This document shows, in pieces, positions 1 through 9,393 of a DNA stretch of 43,178 bases (within the stretch, counting starts at the first letter, position 1; each line of letters begins with the position of its first letter). Location: positions 1-43,178 of the forward strand of contig NZ_QOCB01000123.1 of the NCBI RefSeq assembly GCF_003318165.1, in the 5' to 3' direction. The stretch is from Psychromonas sp. B3M02. Its GTDB lineage: Bacteria > Pseudomonadota > Gammaproteobacteria > Enterobacterales > Psychromonadaceae. A model generated the notes under the pieces. The model was not told the DNA's origin. It ran no database searches and worked only from the letters and a program-made list of their open reading frames with translations. Made by a program: the position numbers and the translations under genes.

Positions 1-720
1 CATAAAGGTTTTGTCCCTTACGGCGCTACTTTCTTAATGTTCATGGAATATGCACGTAACGCACTGCGTATGTCTGCATTGATGAAGCAACGTGCGATTC
101 AAGTATTTACGCATGACTCAATTGGTCTAGGTGAAGATGGTCCAACACACCAACCAGTAGAGCAAATTGCCAGCTTACGTTTAACACCAAACATGAATAC
201 ATGGCGTCCATGTGACAGTGTTGAATCAGCTGTTGCTTGGAAATTTGCCATTGAATCAGTGGATGCGCCAACGTCACTTATTTTTAGTCGTCAAAACTTG
301 AAACCACAAGCGCGTGATGCACAGCAATTAGCTGACATAGCGAAGGGCGGTTATGTGTTATTGGATTCTGAAACCCCTGCAGAGATTATCTTAATCGCAA
401 CAGGCTCAGAAGTAGAGCTAGCGATGCAAGCGGCTGCTGAATTAACAGCGCAAGGTAAAGCGGTACGTGTGGTATCAATTCCTTGTACTGAGCAATTCGA
501 ATTACAATCAGCTGAATACAAAGAATCTGTATTACCGTCTGCAGTGACTAAACGTGTTGCTATTGAAGCGGGTATTGCGGATTACTGGTACAAGTACGTT
601 GGTTTAAACGGCAAAGTGATTGGTATGACTACTTTTGGTGAGTCTGCACCAGCAGATCAACTGTTTGAAATGTTTGGTTTCACTGTTAAGAACGTTGTAC
701 AAACCGCAGCTAATTTATAA
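1..720 (+). CDS. tkt: Transketolase, C-terminal part (5' end outside window)
   Basis: The reading frame is open from base 1, so the gene begins before the window and about 239 C-terminal residues remain. Transketolase uses thiamine diphosphate to move two-carbon units between pentose-phosphate and glycolytic sugars in the cytosol. The visible part begins in the pyrimidine-binding domain: the block [18 protein letters not shown] (around residues 40-57 of the visible part) is a signature of bacterial transketolase, followed by SLRLTPNM and FSRQNL. The transketolase C-terminal domain runs to the stop at 718-720. udp starts 44 bp downstream on the same strand, so the two may be co-transcribed. 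That would link ribose-5-phosphate made by nucleoside breakdown to central metabolism. Whether it is the tktA or tktB paralogue cannot be told from this fragment. Confidence 0.97.
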   Translation, partial: HKGFVPYGATFLMFMEYARNALRMSALMKQRAIQVFTHDSIGLGEDGPTHQPVEQIASLRLTPNMNTWRPCDSVESAVAWKFAIESVDAPTSLIFSRQNLKPQARDAQQLADIAKGGYVLLDSETPAEIILIATGSEVELAMQAAAELTAQGKAVRVVSIPCTEQFELQSAEYKESVLPSAVTKRVAIEAGIADYWYKYVGLNGKVIGMTTFGESAPADQLFEMFGFTVKNVVQTAANL

Positions 721-731
721 TTACAGAAAAA

Positions 732-750
732 TAACGGTAAGATACCGTTA
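732..750. promoter_or_regulatory. Perfect 8-bp inverted repeat before udp
   Basis: TAACGGTA and TACCGTTA are separated by three bases in the 44-bp tkt-udp gap, ending just before the udp ribosome binding site (AAGGAG, 753-758). No T-run follows, so it is not a classical terminator. It could be an operator, a processing hairpin or a translation-modulating structure. The repeat is seen; its role is inferred. Confidence 0.5.
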
Positions 751-764
751 ATGAAGGAGATTTT

Positions 765-1523
765 ATGTCTGATGTATTTCATTTAGGCCTAACCAAAGCG
801 ATGTTAGATGGTGCAACCTTAGCGATTGTTCCTGGTGATCCTGAGCGTGTAAAACGTATTGCTGAATTGATGGATAACGCGACTTTTTTAGCAAGTCATC
901 GTGAGTACACAAGCTACCTTGCTTATATCGATACAAAGCCTGTCGTTATTTGCTCAACGGGTATTGGTGGTCCATCTACGTCAATTGCAGTAGAAGAGTT
1001 AGCACAACTTGGTGTGCGTAGTTTCTTACGTATCGGCACAACGGGTGCTATTCAACCGCATGTAAATGTGGGTGATGTGATTGTGACACAAGCATCAGTG
1101 CGTTTAGACGGCGCAAGCTTACATTTTGCACCGTTAGAGTTCCCTGCGGTTGCTGACTTTAATGCAACGACAGCTATGGTAGCCGCGTGTCGTGATGCTG
1201 GTATAGAGCCACATGTTGGCGTAACTGCTTCTAGTGATACTTTTTATCCTGGTCAAGAGCGTTACGATACGGTGTCAGGACGTGTTACTCGCCAATTTAA
1301 AGGTTCAATGCAAGAGTGGCAGGAGCTTGGTGTACTTAACTATGAAATGGAGTCATCGACACTGTTTACTATGTGTGCATCACAAGGTTGGGCTGCTGCT
1401 TGTGTAGCTGGTGTGATTGTAAACCGAACACAACAAGAGATTCCAGATGAAGCGACCATGAAAAAAACAGAGTCGCATGCAATCTCAATTGTAGTAGCTG
1501 CAGCTAAGAAATTATTAAACTAG
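765..1523 (+). CDS. udp: Uridine phosphorylase
   Basis: This enzyme cleaves uridine with phosphate to uracil and ribose-1-phosphate in the cytosol. The 252-residue product has the usual length of the NP-I family enzyme. It starts [14 protein letters not shown] and contains [14 protein letters not shown] (phosphate-binding loop region, near residue 20), the [16 protein letters not shown] block and the [12 protein letters not shown] block. [10 protein letters not shown] (around residues 195-204) carries the conserved ribose-binding Met and Glu. A strong AAGGAG site lies 6 bp before the ATG. It is preceded closely by tkt and followed by cdd, so pyrimidine nucleoside breakdown is encoded as a unit. 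It could be read from the tkt promoter, modulated by the hairpin at 732-750. Confidence 0.97.
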   Translation: MSDVFHLGLTKAMLDGATLAIVPGDPERVKRIAELMDNATFLASHREYTSYLAYIDTKPVVICSTGIGGPSTSIAVEELAQLGVRSFLRIGTTGAIQPHVNVGDVIVTQASVRLDGASLHFAPLEFPAVADFNATTAMVAACRDAGIEPHVGVTASSDTFYPGQERYDTVSGRVTRQFKGSMQEWQELGVLNYEMESSTLFTMCASQGWAAACVAGVIVNRTQQEIPDEATMKKTESHAISIVVAAAKKLLN

Positions 1524-1573
1524 GCTACAGTTAAAGCTAAAACTAAAACAAAAAATCAAAGTGGGTAATAAAG

Positions 1574-1614
1574 AGCACTTTTTAAAATACAGATAACATG
1601 TAATAAAAAGTGCT
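1574..1614. terminator. Hairpin between udp and cdd
   Basis: AGCACTTTTT (1574-1583) and AAAAAGTGCT (1605-1614) form a perfect 10-bp inverted repeat with a 21-base loop, 50 bases after the udp stop. The right arm is not followed by a T-run, so it is at best a partial terminator or an mRNA-stabilising hairpin. Confidence 0.45.
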
Positions 1615-1669
1615 CAACTATAATAAAGTTGGCTTAAGTGATTGGTATTTATATAACGGGAAATTTATA

Positions 1670-2077
1670 ATGAAAAAAAACTATTTTAGCGAGTTAGAAA
1701 CACTGCTGGATAATAGCTCTGCACCATACTCAGGGTTTAATGTCGCTTCTGTAGTAGTGTGTAAAGATGGACGTGTTTTTAAAGGGGTAAACGTTGAGTC
1801 TGCTGCTTATCCAACTACCATCTGTGCAGAACGTAATGCGATTTTTACTGCGGTAGCAGAAGGGATCAGCAAAGGGGATATCCAAGAAGTACACATTGGT
1901 GCTCGTAATGCAGACAAACAGCTAGTGACAGCACAACCTTGTGGTTCGTGTCGCCAAGTGATTGCTGAGCAATCTTTGAATGATTGTATTGTTTACAGTT
2001 ACCAATCTGAAACAGAGTATTCTGAAAATACCATTGCGACGTTATTGCCTTTTGCTTTCTTAGGCGAAGAGCTTTAA
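1670..2077 (+). CDS. cdd: Cytidine deaminase, small tetrameric type
   Basis: The enzyme converts cytidine and deoxycytidine to uridine and deoxyuridine, feeding Udp and DeoA. The product is about 135 residues, the length of the short homotetrameric class (Bacillus type) rather than the roughly 295-residue E. coli type. Zinc-site motifs are clear: TICAERNAI (Cys and the proton-shuttling Glu) and PCGSCRQVI (the two other Cys ligands). The start MKKNYFSELETLL at 1670 is preferred over an in-frame start 60 bases upstream, because the upstream extension (MLNYNKVGLSDWYLYNGKFI) has no family match and overlaps the hairpin at 1574-1614. The ribosome binding site is weak (CGGGAA). It follows udp on the same strand. 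Confidence 0.93.
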   Translation: MKKNYFSELETLLDNSSAPYSGFNVASVVVCKDGRVFKGVNVESAAYPTTICAERNAIFTAVAEGISKGDIQEVHIGARNADKQLVTAQPCGSCRQVIAEQSLNDCIVYSYQSETEYSENTIATLLPFAFLGEEL

Positions 2078-2106
2078 TAGAAACGTCCTTAGGTAACCAT
2101 ATTAAT

Positions 2107-2212
2107 TAACCTCAATGTTGGATAGTAAGTTGCTCGTTTTACTTATCTGATAGCAATTGCATTAAATAAGTAAAATAAATTACTTACTGTGATTGGTTTA
2201 CAATTGAGGTTA
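2107..2212. repeat. 106-bp nested palindrome between convergent genes
   Basis: Three nested arms pair perfectly: TAACCTCAAT (2107-2116) with ATTGAGGTTA (2203-2212), AGTAAGT (2124-2130) with ACTTACT (2182-2188), and TTTTACTTAT (2137-2146) with ATAAGTAAAA (2166-2175). The apical loop contains the small palindrome GCAATTGC (2153-2160). TCTTTT follows on the plus strand. Lying between cdd and a convergent gene, it can act as a bidirectional terminator. Its size and layering also suit a palindromic intergenic repeat or MITE. Confidence 0.7.
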
Positions 2213-2230
2213 TCTTTTCACTACCATCGG

Positions 2231-3595
2231 TTATTCCCCCGTATATTCCTTATAAGTCATCGCTTCACTCAATAAGCTCATCTCATCATATATATGGTTA
2301 GCAACGCCAAATTGCATTGCAGTGCTTTTATCATCTTGTGCGTAACAAAAGTTAAATAATACTCTGTGTATTTCAGAGAGGTTAGTAATAGTGTTAAAGC
2401 TATTCAAACTCTTATTTAAATGTGTATCTAAATAATCATAATAGCGATTCAGCTGCTCTGTATCTGTCATTTTAAAAGGGTATTGGTTTTGTTTATTATC
2501 AGTTAATAAAGAATAGGCGCCTTTATCGAAGCTGTGCCAACGATCGCTCCACCATCCTACTTTTCTATTTTTAATGATCTCTTGGTTATTCAGGAAGGGC
2601 AGATAATAAAAGATATCCGCTTTACCTGCTTTTATTTCAGGATGTGCGGACATTAACGCTGCTGCACGAATACTACTCTCTAATTCAATATAGTGACTGT
2701 AATGTTGCGCTTTTTTAATAAATCCGCGTAATAAGGAGAAGTGCACGTATACCAATTTATTAGGGTAGATTAAATTACAGTGATTAATTGCTTTTAATTC
2801 ACCGATTAACAGCTTTTCAAAGTGTTTACGGTGCAAGGTTTGCTGGTAATGGTTTTTTATTTCACTCTCAATATTATTAGCAAAGGCATCTTTGATCACA
2901 GTATTTTCAGTGCTGTTGTATATATCTTGTTCGAGTAGTTCAACTTTAGTGAGGTTAGTGGTTTGCAATAGAATGTAACCACTGTCAGCTTCTGCCGTTA
3001 ATAAGGTATAAAAGCCACGTTTATGGTTAAGATGCACGACTTTACCTTCAGTTTGTAAAGACAAAGAATCTCGGTTGATCTCCTCCTGTTCTTTTAAGCG
3101 GCTAAAATTAGTTAATAGCAATGAGAGCTTTTCTAAATAAAAGTAATAAAGGCGTGCAGATAAGCCAGTTTTTCTAATTGCGCTATTGATATCTAATTTA
3201 TCAATAATGGTTTGTAAGACTTGTGTAATAGCCTCAACATTTTTATGTTTAGTCTCACTGTATACATGTTGGCAATTTTTACATTTTAAACGCTGTGTTC
3301 CAGCGACAGTAAAACCATGTAATTGTGATCTATTCTTCTCATTGAAGAAAAAATGGCTATAACAATGGCGACAATGTGTGATTTTCCTCGCAAAATGAAA
3401 ATCAAGCTTTTCTTTTAAGATATTTTCTATTAATTGATTATTTATCCAAGGAGGATTACTTCCACAGGCCTTACACTCGATAGACAGGTAACCTAAACGT
3501 TTGCTTTGATAGACGTAATCCTCACTATTTTCCACACCAAAGTTTTTGCAACTAACTGTTTTACAACAATTAAAATCTTTTCTTATATCAAACAT
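2231..3595 (-). CDS. Zinc-ribbon protein, possibly a domesticated transposase
   Basis: This 454-residue protein has no function I can assign with confidence. Its N-terminal third carries several paired cysteines: CC..SC near residues 10-16, CKACG near 43, CRHCYSHFFF near 75, and CKNCQHVYSETKHKN near 104. This layout is typical of zinc-ribbon transposase N-termini, including IS1-like ones. A helical segment (ITQVLQTIIDKL...GLSARLYYFYLEKL) looks like helix-turn-helix. Next comes a stretch, VVHLNHKRGFYTLLTAEADSGYILL, that resembles the core strands of an RNase H-like fold with an internal Asp. No inverted repeats or target duplications flank it, which argues for a domesticated gene rather than an active insertion sequence. 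It is convergent with cdd and divergent from tal, and a CRP-like site lies upstream. A regulatory or DNA-processing role is only a guess. Confidence 0.75.
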   Translation of the reverse strand: MFDIRKDFNCCKTVSCKNFGVENSEDYVYQSKRLGYLSIECKACGSNPPWINNQLIENILKEKLDFHFARKITHCRHCYSHFFFNEKNRSQLHGFTVAGTQRLKCKNCQHVYSETKHKNVEAITQVLQTIIDKLDINSAIRKTGLSARLYYFYLEKLSLLLTNFSRLKEQEEINRDSLSLQTEGKVVHLNHKRGFYTLLTAEADSGYILLQTTNLTKVELLEQDIYNSTENTVIKDAFANNIESEIKNHYQQTLHRKHFEKLLIGELKAINHCNLIYPNKLVYVHFSLLRGFIKKAQHYSHYIELESSIRAAALMSAHPEIKAGKADIFYYLPFLNNQEIIKNRKVGWWSDRWHSFDKGAYSLLTDNKQNQYPFKMTDTEQLNRYYDYLDTHLNKSLNSFNTITNLSEIHRVLFNFCYAQDDKSTAMQFGVANHIYDEMSLLSEAMTYKEYTGE

Positions 3596-3676
3596 AGTTT
3601 TTACTCCTTGGGGGCCACATTAGCATAAACCACATATTTTGTTAGTGCCAGCCTCTATAAAGATGTAAATATTAAT

Positions 3677-3698
3677 TAGAGTGATGTAGATCACATTT
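3677..3698. promoter_or_regulatory. CRP-like site in the divergent region 3596-3977
   Basis: The core AGTGATGTAGATCACATTT within 3677-3698 matches the CRP consensus TGTGA-N6-TCACA at nine of the ten half-site positions, with A/T-rich flanks. It lies 82 bp upstream of the minus-strand zinc-ribbon gene and 280 bp upstream of tal. CRP control of nucleoside and pentose genes is well established in enterobacteria; here it is inferred from the site alone. The rest of the 382-bp gap shows no convincing gene. Confidence 0.6.
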
Positions 3699-3977
3699 CA
3701 TGATGGGGCGAATGCCTAGAATTTGTTCATAGGAAACGAGATAGAAGAAATTTTTAAGAAGTAACATGGAAGTTGTTGTCAGGGTTTATTTTTCTAATAT
3801 TCCTGTATTACCACCATGAATACTATCAAATATTTTGAAAGCATTAGGATTTATATTGGTCACTGACTTTGCCCGTATTGATACCAGCCTTTTTATCGTA
3901 AAAACACCTGTATAAATAAGAGACTCGCCGTAATGCGTTCTCTGCTTACCAATAACGTATGAAGTGAAGGACTGAAT

Positions 3978-4928
3978 ATGCAAAGTAAATTAGAGCAGTT
4001 ACGTAAAGTAACAACCGTGGTTGCAGATACTGGTGATATAGAAGCTATTAAGCAATACCAACCTGAAGACGCAACAACTAATCCATCACTTATATTAAAA
4101 GCAGCTTCTATTGAAGCTTATGCGCCACTGGTTGCTGATGCTATTGAATATGCAAAAAAGCAAAGTACTGACAAGCAGCAACAAGTAGAAATAGCTTGCG
4201 ATATGTTAGCGGTAAACATTGGTAAAGAGATTTTAAAAACTATCCCTGGCCGTATTTCTACTGAAGTGGATGCACGCCTTTCATTCAACACTGAAGCAAG
4301 CTTAGCCAAGGCTCGCCAATTAGTAAAAATGTATAACGATGCTGGAATCAGCAATGATCGTATTTTAATTAAGCTAGCGGCAACCTGGAACGGCATTCAG
4401 GCGGCTAAAATACTTGAAAAAGAGGGAATTAACTGTAACCTCACGCTGCTTTTTTCGTTTGCCCAAGCGCAAGCCTGTGCTGAAGCGGGTGTGTTTCTTA
4501 TTTCACCTTTTGTTGGACGCATTATGGACTGGTACAAAGCCAAGCAGGGAACTGATTTTTCTGCTGCTGAAGATCCAGGTGTGTTATCTGTTACTAAGAT
4601 TTACAACTATTACAAAGAGCATGGTTACAACACAGTTGTAATGGGGGCAAGCTTTAGAAACATCGGTGAGATTTTAGAATTAGCAGGCTGTGATCGTTTA
4701 ACCATTAGCCCACAGTTATTACAAGAGCTAAGCGACTCAGAAGGTACGATTGAAACGAAATTAGTCGCTGATAAAACCGTTAAAGCAGCACCAGCAGCAT
4801 TAACTGAGTCGGACTTCTTATGGGCACATAACCAAGACCCAATGGCAGTTGAGAAATTAGCAGAAGGTATTCGTAACTTCGCAGTAGATCAAAACATTTT
4901 AGAAACCATGATTATGGAGAAACTATAA
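3978..4928 (+). CDS. tal: Transaldolase
   Basis: Transaldolase moves a dihydroxyacetone unit from sedoheptulose-7-phosphate to glyceraldehyde-3-phosphate in the non-oxidative pentose phosphate pathway. The 316-residue product has the standard TalB-type length. It shows the family block [13 protein letters not shown] (near residue 34), the Schiff-base Lys in [13 protein letters not shown] (near 132) and [24 protein letters not shown] (starting near 155, part of the barrel). The start [20 protein letters not shown] has GAAGGA upstream. It stands between the divergent zinc-ribbon gene and nupC. With tkt at the window edge it completes the route from ribose-5-phosphate, produced by the neighbouring deo enzymes, to glycolytic intermediates. 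Two small hairpins without T-runs follow (GGTTTG/CAAACC at 4947-4972 and CCTGG/CCAGG near 5004-5018). Confidence 0.97.
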   Translation: MQSKLEQLRKVTTVVADTGDIEAIKQYQPEDATTNPSLILKAASIEAYAPLVADAIEYAKKQSTDKQQQVEIACDMLAVNIGKEILKTIPGRISTEVDARLSFNTEASLAKARQLVKMYNDAGISNDRILIKLAATWNGIQAAKILEKEGINCNLTLLFSFAQAQACAEAGVFLISPFVGRIMDWYKAKQGTDFSAAEDPGVLSVTKIYNYYKEHGYNTVVMGASFRNIGEILELAGCDRLTISPQLLQELSDSEGTIETKLVADKTVKAAPAALTESDFLWAHNQDPMAVEKLAEGIRNFAVDQNILETMIMEKL

Positions 4929-5084
4929 TCGCGGTAAACAAATTTGGTTTGTTATGGATGATAGCAAACCACAACATATTCGAGTTTTTCGGATTATACA
5001 TGCCTGGGTTGGCCAGGATATCAGACGGAGATGACTGTTGAGTTATTCTTCAGTCTAACTGACATAAATGAACGGAGTACAAAT

Positions 5085-6341
5085 ATGCAAATCGTTATGG
5101 GCTTAGTGGGCATTATCAGCCTTCTTTTAATTGCCTTTATTTTCTCAAAAAACAAAAAAGCAATTAATTACAGAACAGTGGGTGGCGCATTCGCAATTCA
5201 AGCGATTATTCCTGCACTGGTAATCTTTACACCGTGGGGCGTTTCAGTTCTACAAGGCATCACTGGTGCTGTACAAGGTGTAATTAATAGTGCTAATGCT
5301 GGTGTGAGCTTTTTATTTGGCGGATTAGTGTCTGGCAAAATGTTTGAAGTGTTTGGCGGTGGCGGTTTTGTCTTTGCATTTAAAGTACTTCCAATCATTA
5401 TTTTCTTTGCTTCGTTCATGGCTGTGTTATACCACCTAGGCATCATGCAGTTCATCATCAAAATCTTTGGTGGTGCATTACAAAAGATTCTAGGTACAAG
5501 CCGTACTGAATCTATGTCTGCTGCGGCAAACGTATTTGTTGGTCAAACGGAAGCGCCATTAGTGGTTAAACCGTATATCAAACATATGACACGCTCTGAA
5601 TTATTCGCTGTTATGTGTGGTGGTCTAGCATCAGTAGCGGGTTCAGTATTAGTAGGTTATGCATCTTTAGGTGTAAGCCTTGAATACCTAATTGCAGCTT
5701 CTTTCATGGCGGCACCAGGTGGTCTATTAATGGCTAAAATCCTAGAGCCTGAAACAGAAGTGGCTCAAGAATTATCTGCTAAAGATTTAGCGGCTGCTGA
5801 AGAAGAAGATAAGCCAGTAAACGTTATCGATGCTGCTGCATCAGGTGCGTCTTCAGGTCTTAAATTAGCGTTAAATGTAGGTGCAATGCTAATTGCTTTC
5901 ATCGCATTAATTGCACTAATTAACAATATCTTAGGTTCTGTTGGTGGTTTTGTTGGTTTAGAAGCATTAACCCTAGAGCAAATCTTAGGTTACCTATTTG
6001 CACCAATCGCATTCCTAATCGGTGTTCCATGGTCTGAAGCCGTTGCTGCGGGTAGCTTACTAGGTCAAAAACTAGTAGTGAATGAGTTTGTTGCTTACAT
6101 TAACTTCATCGGTGTTAAAGAAGCGATGAGTGAGCACTCTCAAGTGATTATCACTGTTGCGTTATGTGGTTTTGCTAACTTATCTTCAATGGCTATTTTG
6201 TTAGGTGGTCTAGGTGTATTAGCGCCATCACGTCGTGCTGATATTGCACGTCTAGGTCTTAAAGCGGTAATGGCTGGTACATTATCTAACTTAATGAGTG
6301 CAACGTTAGTGGGTATTTTCTTTGCCCTAAGCATTGCATAA
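5085..6341 (+). CDS. nupC: NupC-type concentrative nucleoside transporter
   Basis: This inner-membrane cation-coupled transporter brings nucleosides into the cytoplasm. The product is about 418 residues with many hydrophobic segments. Diagnostic CNT blocks are visible: [27 protein letters not shown] split by short loops, the substrate-site region [36 protein letters not shown], and the C-terminal [19 protein letters not shown]. The start [10 protein letters not shown] at 5085 is chosen because GGAG sits correctly before it. The in-frame start 54 bases upstream adds a hydrophilic segment ([18 protein letters not shown]) unlike the family. It follows tal and is closed by a strong terminator at 6355-6388. 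With the OmpK/Tsx porin downstream it forms a two-membrane uptake route. Confidence 0.96.
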   Translation: MQIVMGLVGIISLLLIAFIFSKNKKAINYRTVGGAFAIQAIIPALVIFTPWGVSVLQGITGAVQGVINSANAGVSFLFGGLVSGKMFEVFGGGGFVFAFKVLPIIIFFASFMAVLYHLGIMQFIIKIFGGALQKILGTSRTESMSAAANVFVGQTEAPLVVKPYIKHMTRSELFAVMCGGLASVAGSVLVGYASLGVSLEYLIAASFMAAPGGLLMAKILEPETEVAQELSAKDLAAAEEEDKPVNVIDAAASGASSGLKLALNVGAMLIAFIALIALINNILGSVGGFVGLEALTLEQILGYLFAPIAFLIGVPWSEAVAAGSLLGQKLVVNEFVAYINFIGVKEAMSEHSQVIITVALCGFANLSSMAILLGGLGVLAPSRRADIARLGLKAVMAGTLSNLMSATLVGIFFALSIA

Positions 6342-6354
6342 AACTTAAGTCTTT

Positions 6355-6388
6355 ATGAGGGTTCGTTTTGAACCCTCATTTGTTTTTA
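6355..6388 (+). terminator. Terminator after nupC
   Basis: ATGAGGGTTC and GAACCCTCAT form a 10-bp stem with a short loop followed by TTGTTTTT, 14 bases after the nupC stop. It separates nupC from the deoCBD operon. Confidence 0.9.
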
Positions 6389-6471
6389 CTTAGTTTTTAT
6401 CAATTGTGTTAATGAAACATTAATCAACATAATCGATAAACCCTAAAACAATGAAATCAAAGGATTTTTAA

Positions 6472-7245
6472 ATGAGTGATTTACAATTAGCATCGCGACA
6501 AGCAATTCATTTGATGGATTTAACGACATTAAACGATGACGACACAGATCAAAAAGTCATCGACTTATGTAAGCAAGCGCATAGCGCTGCAGGAAATACG
6601 GCTGCTGTTTGTATATATCCCCGTTTCATTCCCATCGCACGTAAAACATTACAAGCTCAAGGCACTGCTGACGTAAAAATCGCCACAGTGACTAACTTCC
6701 CACACGGTAACGACGATTTAGCGATTGCCGTGGCTGAAACAAAAGCGGCTGTTGCCTATGGCGCAGATGAAGTTGACCTAGTATTCCCGTATAAAGCTTT
6801 GATTGCAGGTAATGCAGCAATCGGTGAAGAGATGGTGAAAGCGTGCCGTGAAGTATGTGGTGAAGCGGTGGCATTAAAAGTCATTATCGAAACTGGCGAA
6901 TTAAAAACGGCAGAGTTAATTGAACAAGCAAGCTTAATTTGTATTGAAGCAGGCGCTGACTTTATTAAAACATCAACGGGTAAAGTACCTGTAAACGCGA
7001 CGTTAGAAGCGACTAAAGTGATGATCGAAGCGATCAAAAAGTCAGGAAAAGACGTCGGTTTTAAAGCCGCTGGTGGTGTTAAAGATGCACAAACAGCTAA
7101 CGACTACATGCAATTAGCGCGCGATATTATGGGCGCAGATTGGGTTGATGTTGACCATTTCCGTTTTGGTGCATCTAGCCTACTAGGTAACTTATTGAAT
7201 GAACTTAATTTATCAGATACGCCTGTAGAGACGGGAGGTTACTAA
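6472..7245 (+). CDS. deoC: Deoxyribose-phosphate aldolase
   Basis: DeoC splits 2-deoxyribose-5-phosphate into acetaldehyde and glyceraldehyde-3-phosphate through a Schiff base. The 257-residue product matches the E. coli-type enzyme. Key blocks are [13 protein letters not shown] (near residue 46), [24 protein letters not shown], and [11 protein letters not shown] with a conserved Lys. The Schiff-base Lys lies in [14 protein letters not shown] (near 168), and a further active-site Lys in [15 protein letters not shown] (near 201). AAAGGATTTTTAAATG gives its start. It overlaps deoB by a single base (the stop TAA shares A7245 with the deoB ATG), so the two are translationally coupled. This is the terminal step of deoxynucleoside catabolism in this cluster. 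Confidence 0.98.
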   Translation: MSDLQLASRQAIHLMDLTTLNDDDTDQKVIDLCKQAHSAAGNTAAVCIYPRFIPIARKTLQAQGTADVKIATVTNFPHGNDDLAIAVAETKAAVAYGADEVDLVFPYKALIAGNAAIGEEMVKACREVCGEAVALKVIIETGELKTAELIEQASLICIEAGADFIKTSTGKVPVNATLEATKVMIEAIKKSGKDVGFKAAGGVKDAQTANDYMQLARDIMGADWVDVDHFRFGASSLLGNLLNELNLSDTPVETGGY

Positions 7246-8492
7246 TGAAACGTACCATTATCTTATTGTTAGATTCGTTAGGCATAGGCGCAAGCCATGA
7301 TGCTGACCAATTTGTAGGTAGTTTAGCGGACGGCACCACATTCAATGATGTCGGTGCAAACACTTTTGGCAGTATTGCTAAATTATGTGCCGCTGGCGAA
7401 GCCGATATCGGCCGTAAAGGCCCGCTTCATTTACCTAACCTTACTAAATTAGGTTTAGCACACGCCTGCAAAGAAAGTTCAGGTGAGTTCCCAATGGGGT
7501 TAGATGAATCTGTTGAGCCCATTTCTGCTTATGGTTACGCGCAAGAAATTTCTACTGGTAAAGACACACCAAGTGGTCACTGGGAAATTGCGGGTGCGCC
7601 TGTGCTGTATGAATGGGGTTACTTTAAAGATAAACAAAATAGCTTTCCACAGGAACTATTAGACCTAATCGTTGAGCGTACTGGTATTTCTGGTTATTTA
7701 GGTAACTGTCACTCTTCCGGTACTGTAATTTTAGACGAGTTAGGTGAAGAACATATTAAAACGGGCAAGCCTATTTTCTACACATCAAGTGATAGTGTAT
7801 TCCAAATAGCCTGTCATGAAGAAACATACGGCGTAGAATCGTTATACGAGCTATGTAAAACCGTTCGTGAATTACTTGAACCTTACAATATTGGTCGTGT
7901 TATTGCGCGACCATTCTTAGGTGACAAACCGGGTAACTTTGCACGTACAGGCAATCGCCATGATTATTCAGTATTACCACCGACTAAAACACTTTTAGAT
8001 CGCATGGAAAGTGCCGGTGGTGAAGTAGTAAGTATTGGTAAAATCTCTGATATTTACGCTGCGCAAGGTATTACGCAAGCAATTAAAGCAACTGGCTTAG
8101 AAGCGTTGTTTGATGCGACATTAAAATCACTAAAAGAAGCCACTAAAGAAACGATTATCTTTACTAACTTCGTTAACTTTGACGCCGATTTTGGACACCG
8201 TCGTGATGTAGCGGGTTACGCTGCAGCACTAGAGTATTTTGATACGCGCTTACCAGAACTGCTTGAAGTATTAGATGATGAAGATCTGGTTGTGTTATCA
8301 GCTGACCATGGTTGTGACCCGACTTGGCCTGGTTCAGACCATACTCGCGAGCATATTCCTGTGCTTTTCTACGGTAAAAGCGTACCTGCTGGCCCTGTTG
8401 GCTTACGTGACACTTTTGCAGATATCGGCCAAACAATCGCTGAATATCATCAATTACCGGATCTAGATTACGGTAAAAGTATTTTTAAATAA
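7245..8492 (+). CDS. deoB: Phosphopentomutase
   Basis: DeoB interconverts (deoxy)ribose-1-phosphate and the 5-phosphate, joining the phosphorylases to DeoC and the pentose phosphate pathway. The 415-residue product belongs to the alkaline-phosphatase fold. It has the N-terminal metal site block [14 protein letters not shown], the catalytic Thr region [15 protein letters not shown] (near residue 100), and the C-terminal metal ligands in [18 protein letters not shown] (near 308), [20 protein letters not shown] (near 352) and PVLFYG. The start is coupled to the deoC stop, and GGAGG (7235-7239) is inside the deoC end. deoD follows 15 bp later with its own GGAG. Gene order deoC-deoB-deoD differs from E. 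coli deoCABD because deoA is displaced downstream of the porin gene. Confidence 0.98.
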   Translation: MKRTIILLLDSLGIGASHDADQFVGSLADGTTFNDVGANTFGSIAKLCAAGEADIGRKGPLHLPNLTKLGLAHACKESSGEFPMGLDESVEPISAYGYAQEISTGKDTPSGHWEIAGAPVLYEWGYFKDKQNSFPQELLDLIVERTGISGYLGNCHSSGTVILDELGEEHIKTGKPIFYTSSDSVFQIACHEETYGVESLYELCKTVRELLEPYNIGRVIARPFLGDKPGNFARTGNRHDYSVLPPTKTLLDRMESAGGEVVSIGKISDIYAAQGITQAIKATGLEALFDATLKSLKEATKETIIFTNFVNFDADFGHRRDVAGYAAALEYFDTRLPELLEVLDDEDLVVLSADHGCDPTWPGSDHTREHIPVLFYGKSVPAGPVGLRDTFADIGQTIAEYHQLPDLDYGKSIFK

Positions 8493-8507
8493 TGTTGGAG
8501 AAATAAG

Positions 8508-9218
8508 ATGGCAACACCTCATATTAATGCAGAAGATAATGCATTTGCAGAAACAGTATTAATGCCTGGTGATCCACTACGCGCTAAGTATATTGCTGAC
8601 AACTTTTTAGAAGATGTTGTACAAGTAACTGACGTTCGTAACATGTTGGGTTTCACGGGTACTTATAAAGGAAAAAAACTATCTGTAATGGGTAGCGGTA
8701 TGGGTATCCCATCTTGTTCTATTTATGCAACGGAACTGATCAAAGATTACGGTGTTAAAAACATCATCCGTGTTGGTAGTTGTGGTGCGGTTAGCCCTGA
8801 CATCAAAGTACGTGACGTGATCATTGGTATGGGTGCTTCTACAGATTCAAAAGCCAACCGTATCCGTTTTGCTAATCATGACTTTGCAGCGATTGCTAGC
8901 TATGAGCTACTAGAAAAAGCAGTGAACTCTGCACGCGCTCATAACATTAAAGCACAGGTAGGTAACATCTTTTCTGCTGATACATTTTACACACCAGAGC
9001 CAGAAGTTTTCGACACACTAGAAAAATACAACATCCTAGGTGTAGAGATGGAAGCGGCTGGTTTATATGGCGTTGCTGCTGAATATGGTGCAAAAGCGTT
9101 ATGTATTTTGACAGTGTCGGATCATATCCGTACTGGCGAACAACTATCTTCTGATCAGCGTCAAAACAGCTTTGATGAGATGGTACTAATCGCACTTGAT
9201 TCTGTCGTTGCAGAATAA
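8508..9218 (+). CDS. deoD: Purine nucleoside phosphorylase (hexameric type)
   Basis: DeoD phosphorolyses purine (deoxy)nucleosides to free base and (deoxy)ribose-1-phosphate. The 236-residue product has the expected length and begins with the family pattern [23 protein letters not shown] (phosphate loop near 22). It continues with [22 protein letters not shown], the substrate-binding block [20 protein letters not shown] (around 178) and [10 protein letters not shown], which carries the catalytic Asp (near 204). It is the third gene of the deoCBD operon and ends before a good terminator at 9272-9318. Its products feed DeoB. Confidence 0.98.
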   Translation: MATPHINAEDNAFAETVLMPGDPLRAKYIADNFLEDVVQVTDVRNMLGFTGTYKGKKLSVMGSGMGIPSCSIYATELIKDYGVKNIIRVGSCGAVSPDIKVRDVIIGMGASTDSKANRIRFANHDFAAIASYELLEKAVNSARAHNIKAQVGNIFSADTFYTPEPEVFDTLEKYNILGVEMEAAGLYGVAAEYGAKALCILTVSDHIRTGEQLSSDQRQNSFDEMVLIALDSVVAE

Positions 9219-9271
9219 GTGGGAAGCAAAAAGACCTGGCATGAAGTTTTTGAGTCACTGAGATGACAGGC

Positions 9272-9318
9272 ATTTTGTTATCACCATCTAGTGTGCAAGT
9301 GGTGGTAACAAAATTTTA
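9272..9318 (+). terminator. Terminator after deoD
   Basis: ATTTTGTTATCACCA (9272-9286) pairs with TGGTGGTAACAAAAT (9300-9314) over 15 bp with one G-U pair; TTTATT follows. A second small hairpin, GCCGA-TG-TCGGC, lies just beyond in the ompK leader. Confidence 0.8.
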
Positions 9319-9393
9319 TTATTGAGCTTTTAGCCGATGTCGGCATAAAAATTCATCACTAAGCATTTTTTACTTTTTAAAAGGAATTTAACT

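Noticed and set aside
3786-3983. 65-codon minus-strand frame ahead of and over the tal start
   Set aside because: It overlaps the tal start, has no good ribosome binding site and no recognisable product; probably a chance frame in the leader.
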